Shown here piece by piece: positions 6,852 to 10,694 of a DNA stretch of 10,694 nt; position 1 is the first letter of the stretch, and each line of letters begins with the position of its first letter. The translations under genes and the position numbers were made by a program. A model generated the notes under the pieces. The model was not told the origin of the DNA, made no database searches, and saw only the letters and a list, made by a program, of their open reading frames with translations. The DNA is from JBGSIZ01 sp041742255 (GTDB taxonomy: Bacteria > Pseudomonadota > Alphaproteobacteria > Rhodobacterales > Rhodobacteraceae), in contig JBGSIZ010000340.1 in NCBI GenBank assembly GCA_041742255.1, positions 1-10,694 on the forward strand, given 5' to 3'.

Positions 6852-8147
6852 TCAGATGGCCCAGGGCAGCGGCTTCATCGCCGCTTCGGGTTCGAACAGA
6901 TCGTTGACGGTGTTATCCACGATCTTGAGGTCATAGGGCCATGTGTCGCCCGTCACCCACTGGCCGCCAAAGATCGGCGTCGTGGAGACGTTCGGATGCG
7001 GCCCGTTGGCAAAGTTGACGTTGCCGATGAGCGTATCAAGGTTGGTGGCGACCATGGCATCCCGGTTCGCGGTCCGGTCCAGCGGGTTGGTGGACCGTTT
7101 GAGGATGTCCAGAACGACCTCCCAGATGGCGTGGCTGTAGCCAAGCGGCTGCGTCCACTGGCGGCCTGTTTCGGCCTCCCATTCGTCGGCGATGTCCCGG
7201 CTGACCTGTCCGGTCAGCGTGGATTGGAACGGGAAGGCCGGGGTCCACCAGACCTCGGACGACATGCCGTCGCCCAAGGGGCCCAGTGCCTCGATCCCGC
7301 CGGGGAACAGGAGTGCGGCGGCCACGGTCATGGCCTTGGGTTTATAGCCCTGTTGCGCGCACTGGTTCACGAAGGTCTTGAAATCGTCGGGATAGGTGAT
7401 GCCCCCGATGATCTCGCAGCCCGCGTCCTTGAACGCCGTGATCTGGGCGGTGTAGTCGTTGGTGCGCGGTTGGAAAAAGCCCGGCACGGTGACCTCGTAG
7501 CCCGCAGCGATGGTGGGCACGGGCAGGCCATAGTCGTTGTTGCCCCATGTTTCGCCGTCGGCGTTCTGCGGGAACAGCATCCCCACCTTCTTGTTGGTTT
7601 CGATCGAGTCCCACAGGCCCACAAAGGTATTGAGCGCCTCGTCCAGACCCCAGAAGAAGTGGTTGGTCCACTGGAACGGCTTTTCACCGCCTCCGCGCGG
7701 AAAGATCACCGCCTGCCACGGCGCACCGGTGGAAATGCACGGACATTCATAGAGTTCGGCCTGATCGGCGACCGGGCTGACGGTGTCTGTGGTCGAGGCC
7801 GGAACGATGATGTGCACCTCGTCGTTCAGGATCAGGTCGCCCGCCACCTCGGCAGACCGGTTCGGATCGGACTGGCCATCCTTGACGATGATTTCCACGT
7901 CATAGGTCCCGGTCGAGGTTTCCAACCCGTTGGCCAGAAGCGCGCGGATTTTCTCGACCGCAAAGCCGTCCGTTTCGCCAAAGAGGGCGAGCGGGCCGGT
8001 GGCCGGGGTCACAAAGCCGATCTTGATCGTGCCAACGCTTTGGGCGCGGGCCACCATCGGCGTTGCGAGTGCGGCAGCCCCGACGCCGATGCCTTGCAGA
8101 ACGGCGCGGCGCGAGGGGGTAGCGAACAGGTTCTTGCGAGCAGTCAT
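6852..8147 (-). CDS. Tat-exported periplasmic substrate-binding protein of Liv-type ABC importer (Peripla_BP_6-like)
   Basis: The 431-residue protein captures the substrate in the periplasm and delivers it to the LivH/LivM-like pore. The N-terminus carries a twin-arginine signal (SRRAVLQG, Arg13-Arg14), a hydrophobic stretch with alanine runs, and a likely cut after ARA at 33-35, so it is probably exported folded by Tat. The mature part begins with TIKIGFVTPATGPLALFGE (40-58), the standard first strand and loop of Leu/Ile/Val-type binding proteins. The region 144-169 is rich in aromatics (Trp144, Phe149, Phe158, Trp160, Phe164, Phe165, Trp166), compatible with a cyclic ligand, though that is inference. 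Four cysteines (135, 137, 244, 263) could form disulfides. The start at 8147 has GGGAGGA (8152-8158) ideally placed; the open frame to 8246 adds a low-complexity Gly/Thr stretch that would bury the signal peptide. Confidence 0.94.
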   Translation of the reverse strand: MTARKNLFATPSRRAVLQGIGVGAAALATPMVARAQSVGTIKIGFVTPATGPLALFGETDGFAVEKIRALLANGLETSTGTYDVEIIVKDGQSDPNRSAEVAGDLILNDEVHIIVPASTTDTVSPVADQAELYECPCISTGAPWQAVIFPRGGGEKPFQWTNHFFWGLDEALNTFVGLWDSIETNKKVGMLFPQNADGETWGNNDYGLPVPTIAAGYEVTVPGFFQPRTNDYTAQITAFKDAGCEIIGGITYPDDFKTFVNQCAQQGYKPKAMTVAAALLFPGGIEALGPLGDGMSSEVWWTPAFPFQSTLTGQVSRDIADEWEAETGRQWTQPLGYSHAIWEVVLDILKRSTNPLDRTANRDAMVATNLDTLIGNVNFANGPHPNVSTTPIFGGQWVTGDTWPYDLKIVDNTVNDLFEPEAAMKPLPWAI

Positions 8148-8204
8148 GGTATCCTCCCTTGGATGCTTGTGTGTCGTGGTGGTGGTAATCTGCGGGGGTC
8201 GTGT

Positions 8205-8234
8205 GCGGGGGGTGGCTCCTCCTCCTCCCCCCGC
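8205..8234 (-). promoter_or_regulatory. Intercistronic GC stem-loop before the binding-protein gene
   Basis: In the 109-nt gap between the short-chain dehydrogenase and the binding protein, GCGGGGGG (8205-8212) pairs perfectly with CCCCCCGC (8227-8234) around a 14-nt loop. No T-run follows on the minus strand, so it is not a classical terminator. In the transcript the loop reads as repeated GGAG, an SD-like sequence about 60 nt before the true ribosome site. Such stem-loops before binding-protein genes often stabilise the downstream mRNA and raise binding-protein output relative to other subunits; here this role is inference. Confidence 0.55.
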
Positions 8235-8256
8235 CGCAAAAATCACGGGGTGCGGG

Positions 8257-9075
8257 TCACGTCATGCGGTGCAACGACCCGCCGTCGATGACAAAGGCAG
8301 CCCCCGTCACATAGGACGAACAAGGCGCGGCAAGGTAGAGCGCCAGCCCCTTGATATCTTCGGGGTCACCGATCCGGCCAATCAGGGACTGTTCCTCGAA
8401 CGCCTTGCGGTCGGCCGGAATTTTCAGCCGGCCGCCTGCGATATTCGTCATGAACGGTCCCGGATTGATTGAATTTATCAAAATACCATATGCACCAAGC
8501 TCCATCGCCATGTGCCGGACAAAGTGATCCACCCCGGCCTTGGCGGGCATATAGGACGTGCCCACGATGCTTTCGTTGATCATCGCGGCGATGGACGAGG
8601 TGACGATGATCCGCCCGCCGCCCATGGGTTTCATGTGCCGCACCGCGTGTTTGACCGTGGTGTAGACCGAGGTGAGGTTGAGTTCGATACCCCGGTCCCA
8701 TTGGTCATCGGGGATGTTTTCGATCGCGCCATCCGGGTTACGGTCGCCGTCGGCGGTCATGACACCGGGGCCGGGGTCGATGCCCGCGTTGGCGAACACG
8801 ACGTCGATCTGGCCGTGCCGCTGCGCCACTGCGTCAAACCCGCGCGCCATCGCCGGGCGGTCGGACACGTCAATGATCTGCCCCCATGCGTCGCCGCCTG
8901 CCGCCGTAATCTCGGCCACGACGGCGTTGAGCATGTCGGCATTGATGTCAAAGATGCAGACCCGCGCGCCATTTTCGGCCATCACCTGTGCATAGGCCCG
9001 GCCCAGACCGCTGGCCCCACCGGTGACGATCACCGACTTGCCCGTCACACCGAACATTTGTTGCAGCGTTGCCAT
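8257..9075 (-). CDS. Short-chain dehydrogenase/reductase (SDR family)
   Basis: The 272-residue classical SDR catalyses NAD(P)-linked oxidation of an alcohol or dihydrodiol, or the reverse reduction. Motifs are TGGASGLG (18-25) for coenzyme binding; Asp43 after the second strand (CIFDIN), which favours NAD(H); NAG at 96-98; and the catalytic set Asn133, Ser161, Tyr175 and Lys179 (YMPAK). INPGPFMT (203-210) and a final IDGG (263-266) follow family order. Between NAG and the helix with Trp126 there is a Gly/Asp/Pro-rich stretch (99-122) longer than in most classical SDRs. The start at 9075 has GGGGAGG (9080-9086) just upstream; an in-frame ATG at 9090 adds five residues with a weaker site. It is the first gene of the operon, behind a structured leader. 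Its place with the importer and two hydroxylases suggests a catabolic step; the substrate is unknown. Confidence 0.92.
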   Translation of the reverse strand: MATLQQMFGVTGKSVIVTGGASGLGRAYAQVMAENGARVCIFDINADMLNAVVAEITAAGGDAWGQIIDVSDRPAMARGFDAVAQRHGQIDVVFANAGIDPGPGVMTADGDRNPDGAIENIPDDQWDRGIELNLTSVYTTVKHAVRHMKPMGGGRIIVTSSIAAMINESIVGTSYMPAKAGVDHFVRHMAMELGAYGILINSINPGPFMTNIAGGRLKIPADRKAFEEQSLIGRIGDPEDIKGLALYLAAPCSSYVTGAAFVIDGGSLHRMT

Positions 9076-9128
9076 CCTGCCTCCCCGCATGATGATCCCG
9101 ACGTTGACCGGACGAAATTCTACCCTGT

Positions 9129-9160
9129 CCGACCGGCGCAGATGTTCTGCGGCCCGTCGG
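9129..9160 (-). promoter_or_regulatory. Leader hairpin of the operon mRNA
   Basis: CGCAGA (9137-9142) and TCTGCG (9146-9151) form a perfect 6-bp stem with a 3-nt loop. After a bulge and one mismatch the pairing resumes as CCGAC (9129-9133) with GTCGG (9156-9160). The structure lies about 55 nt upstream of the SDR start, inside the predicted untranslated leader. It is flanked by a CCCTGT direct repeat (9123-9128 and 9161-9166). It could be an RNA element or a protein-binding palindrome; the sequence does not decide. Confidence 0.45.
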
Positions 9161-9196
9161 CCCTGTTCGCGCCGAAACCAAAACTAAGTTGCACAA

Positions 9197-9216
9197 CACC
9201 GGGCTCCCTCCCGGTG
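9197..9216. promoter_or_regulatory. Inverted repeat just downstream of the predicted operon start site
   Basis: CACCGGG (9197-9203) and CCCGGTG (9210-9216) form a perfect 7-bp inverted repeat with a 6-nt spacer. It begins a few bases downstream of the predicted minus-strand transcription start (about 9221). That position suits a repressor operator or a 5'-end mRNA hairpin. Confidence 0.45.
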
Positions 9217-9227
9217 GTAACGCCCAT

Positions 9228-9257
9228 ACTAGACTGCTGGGGCGCGCCCTCTGTCAA
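9228..9257 (-). promoter_or_regulatory. Sigma-70-like promoter of the catabolic operon
   Basis: On the minus strand a perfect TTGACA (9252-9257) is followed after 18 nt by TCTAGT (9228-9233), four of six matches to TATAAT. An alternative -10, TAGTAT (9226-9231), would need a 20-nt spacer. Transcription would begin near 9221 and give a leader of about 146 nt before the SDR start. A non-ideal -10 with a perfect -35 is compatible with a regulated housekeeping-sigma promoter. Only position and match support the call. Confidence 0.5.
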
Positions 9258-9296
9258 ATCCGGGTCGCAAGAATGTTTCGCGAGTGCGCGGCAAAG

Positions 9297-9306
9297 AGAT
9301 TAATCT
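9297..9306. promoter_or_regulatory. 10-bp perfect palindrome, candidate operator
   Basis: AGATTAATCT is a perfect dyad about 76-85 bp upstream of the predicted operon start. CAAAG (9292-9296) and CTTTG (9311-9315) flank it as a further, off-centre inverted pair. The position fits an upstream activator site for the divergent regulator. It is not a clear match to the XylR/DmpR upstream sequence, so the assignment to that protein is a guess. Confidence 0.4.
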
Positions 9307-9373
9307 GTTGCTTTGTTTACTAAAACCCCTTGGGAGCGGTTACAATTCTGTGACGTGACGCCGACCGGATTAG

Positions 9374-9412
9374 ATTATTTCATTAAGTTGAGTTGACGAT
9401 TTGATAAATAAT
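9374..9412 (+). promoter_or_regulatory. AT-rich block with inverted repeat, candidate promoter/autoregulatory site of the regulator gene
   Basis: ATTATTT (9374-9380) and AAATAAT (9406-9412) are inverted repeats 25 nt apart. TTGA occurs three times in the same orientation (9388, 9393 and 9401). AATAAT (9407-9412) matches five of six -10 bases but its -35 is poor. TTGACG (9393-9398) is a good -35 but its best -10 (TTGATT, 9418-9423) is 19 nt away. The block is the most likely promoter area for the plus-strand gene, but the exact elements are uncertain. Confidence 0.35.
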
Positions 9413-9474
9413 TCGCCTTGATTACGGGTAAAATCCCCGTTCGTTTTCTACACACTTGCCAACGGAGCCGCCCG

Positions 9475-10694
9475 ATGAAGACCGTGTTCGAATCATCCGC
9501 CCTGCTGGACCGGGGCGGCAAGCCGACCGTGCGGGAATTGTTGTCCAGCATGGTGTTCAACCCGGTGGATGGCACCATCCGCCTGAACAACGACCGATTG
9601 GTGATGCAGCGCGCCGCCGTCGGCGTCGAATTGCGCCGCGAATTGGTCCGCGTTTTCGGCCCGGACGAGGCCCGCGTGTTCCTGATCCGGTTGGGGTTCC
9701 TGTGCGGGCAGGCCGATGCCCGGTTCGTCCGCGCGTCATGGCCCAACCTGAACATCGGCGATGCCTTCACCGCAGGCACCCGGTTGCACATGTTCAGCGG
9801 GGTTGTCCGGGTCGAAACCGTCCACAACGATTTCGATTTCCGCAAGAAACGGTTTTCCGGCGAATTTCTGTGGCACGACAGCGTGGAAGCGGGCGATGAT
9901 CGCCGCAAACAACAGATGGGCGGGGGGTCGGCCTGTTGGACCCAGACCGGCTATGCCTCTGGATATGCGAGCGAATTTTTCGATACCTTGATCGTCTACA
10001 AGGAGATTTCCTGTGCCGCCGACGGCCACAAACATTGCCGCGTGGTGGGCAAACCCGCCGAGGTCTGGGGCCTGCAAGACCCCGATGTGATCCTGTTTCG
10101 GGACCGCATTGCGGGCAGCAAGGGTGCGCCCGTTGCCCTGCCCCTGCCAGTGCACAAGACCGAGCCGGATCTAAACCCGCTGGATGATATTCTGCTGGCC
10201 CCCGTCCGTGCCCGGCTGGATCAGTTGGCCAATGTCCCCCTGCCCGCGTTGATATGCGGCCCGGTGGGGTCCGGGCGCAACCGGGCTGCCCGGTATCTGC
10301 ATCACGCCCATGGGGGTGCCCCGCAGGGTGTGCGCCGTGTCGCCGCCGCCGTTCAGACCCCCGATACGGTGACCGCCCTGTTGGCATCCCCCCCGCGCAA
10401 ATCCCGCCAAAGCGGTGTAGAAACCATAGTGTTCGACGGGATCGAGGAGATGCCCGGCCCCGCCCAAGCCCACCTTGCCCTGATACTGGCCGAAGGCTCG
10501 TCCGCCGGGATGCCCCGCATTATCGCCCTGTCTGCCCTGTCCCCCGGCCAATTGGCCCATGGTCCGTTGCGACCAGACCTGTGGTTTTCCCTGTCGCCCT
10601 TGCCCGTGGTCCTGCCTGCGCTGGACGACCGCCCCGAGGTGCGCGTGGCACTGGCCCGTGCCCTGCTGGCCAGTGTCACGGACCAGTTGGCCCT
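9475..10694 (+). CDS. XylR/DmpR-type (XylR_N-V4R) transcriptional regulator with degenerate AAA+ domain, 3' end outside window
   Basis: The frame is open from ATG 9475 (GGAG at 9464-9467, 7 nt upstream) to the window edge, giving 406 residues. Residues about 15-125 match the XylR_N domain and about 125-195 the V4R domain of phenol-sensing regulators. Lined up with MopR by memory and a constant offset of one, the phenol contacts H106/W134 are His105 and Trp133, and the zinc ligands C155/E178/C181/C189 are Cys154, Glu177, Cys180 and Cys188. From about 235 an NtrC-type AAA+ domain follows but is degenerate. Walker A is GPVGSGRN (262-269, Arg268 for Lys). Walker B is TIVFDG (317-322, Gly for Glu). 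No GAFTGA loop exists: 53 residues separate Walker A Arg from Walker B Asp, against about 65 in NtrC. The arginine-finger segment LRPDLWFSL keeps Arg366 but has Ser372 for the second Arg. It is divergent from the operon and probably controls it; any DNA-binding domain lies off-window. Confidence 0.9.
   Translation, partial: MKTVFESSALLDRGGKPTVRELLSSMVFNPVDGTIRLNNDRLVMQRAAVGVELRRELVRVFGPDEARVFLIRLGFLCGQADARFVRASWPNLNIGDAFTAGTRLHMFSGVVRVETVHNDFDFRKKRFSGEFLWHDSVEAGDDRRKQQMGGGSACWTQTGYASGYASEFFDTLIVYKEISCAADGHKHCRVVGKPAEVWGLQDPDVILFRDRIAGSKGAPVALPLPVHKTEPDLNPLDDILLAPVRARLDQLANVPLPALICGPVGSGRNRAARYLHHAHGGAPQGVRRVAAAVQTPDTVTALLASPPRKSRQSGVETIVFDGIEEMPGPAQAHLALILAEGSSAGMPRIIALSALSPGQLAHGPLRPDLWFSLSPLPVVLPALDDRPEVRVALARALLASVTDQLA

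Larger units (their letters stand above)
9076..9474. promoter_or_regulatory. Divergent regulatory region between the catabolic operon and its regulator gene
   Basis: This 399-bp gap contains no credible gene. It holds, from left to right: the SDR ribosome site, two leader hairpins, a sigma-70-like promoter for the minus-strand operon, a 10-bp palindrome, and an AT-rich block (about 9371-9413) next to the regulator gene. Its base composition shifts from GC-rich on the operon side to AT-rich on the regulator side. Inspection of both strands found no convincing sigma-54 -24/-12 element; two GG-N10-GC spacings exist on the minus strand (9149-9162 and 9236-9249) but their flanks do not match TGGCAC and TTGCA. 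Confidence 0.7.

Noticed and set aside
8205..8234. Rho-independent terminator after the SDR gene
   Set aside because: The stem is strong but no T-tract follows on the transcribed strand, and downstream genes continue without an obvious new promoter, so a processing or stability element is a better reading.
8148..8246. N-terminal extension of the binding protein starting at 8246
   Set aside because: It adds 33 low-complexity residues (Gly and Thr runs) before the twin-arginine signal, which would no longer be N-terminal. The ATG at 8147 has a near-perfect ribosome site.
6828..8291. Long plus-strand open frame (487 codons) antisense to the binding-protein gene
   Set aside because: The product is rich in Arg, Gly, His and Val with no recognisable domain, and it lies opposite a gene with full family motifs. 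It is the usual high-GC shadow of a minus-strand gene.
9149..9162. Sigma-54 promoter on the minus strand (GG-N10-GC)
   Set aside because: Only the invariant dinucleotides and one or two other bases match; the -12 side reads CCGCA and the -24 side lacks TGGCAC. Such spacing is expected by chance in GC-rich DNA.
9394..9406. IHF-like site TATCAA-N4-TCA on the minus strand
   Set aside because: One mismatch to WATCAA-N4-TTR in an AT-rich block is weak evidence, and the expected accompanying sigma-54 promoter is not present.

Overview
The window reads as part of a high-GC alphaproteobacterial chromosome or large plasmid, most likely Rhodobacterales (roseobacter-like). The grounds are codon use and the style of the Liv transporter and regulator proteins; no rRNA, tRNA or other taxonomic marker is present. 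It holds eleven genes. Ten lie head to tail on the minus strand (about 9075 down to 1) as one apparent operon. One divergent regulator lies on the plus strand (9475 to the right edge) and is cut off by the window end. No mobile elements, CRISPR arrays or RNA genes were found.

Layout of the minus-strand operon in transcription order: a short-chain dehydrogenase (9075-8257); a 109-nt intercistronic gap with a strong GC stem-loop; a Tat-exported periplasmic substrate-binding protein (8147-6852); two Liv-type ATPases (6828-6100, 6103-5375); two Liv-type permeases (5388-4531, 4526-3513); a zinc-dependent alcohol dehydrogenase (3508-2498); an alpha/beta hydrolase (2470-1688); a class A FAD monooxygenase (1625-450); and the N-terminal part of an acyl-CoA-dehydrogenase-fold (group D, HsaA/HpaB-C2-like) flavin monooxygenase (414 to the left edge). 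Most junctions are short gaps or overlaps, so co-transcription is very likely.

Read together, this is a complete five-part ABC importer embedded in a catabolic pathway: two NAD-type dehydrogenases, two unrelated flavin hydroxylases and a hydrolase. The most likely job is uptake and oxidation of an aromatic or other cyclic compound. No ring-cleavage dioxygenase or flavin reductase is visible, so the pathway must continue beyond the left edge or elsewhere.

The most unusual element is the divergent regulator. Its N-terminal XylR_N-V4R sensor keeps the phenol-contact and zinc-ligand residues of MopR/DmpR/PoxR. Its AAA+ domain is badly degenerate: Walker A Lys is Arg, the Walker B Glu is missing, the GAFTGA loop is absent and one arginine finger is lost. 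It therefore looks like a phenol-type sensor that cannot drive sigma-54 in the usual way. In agreement, the intergenic region (9076-9474) shows no convincing -24/-12 site but does show a sigma-70-like promoter with a perfect TTGACA, an upstream 10-bp palindrome and two leader hairpins.
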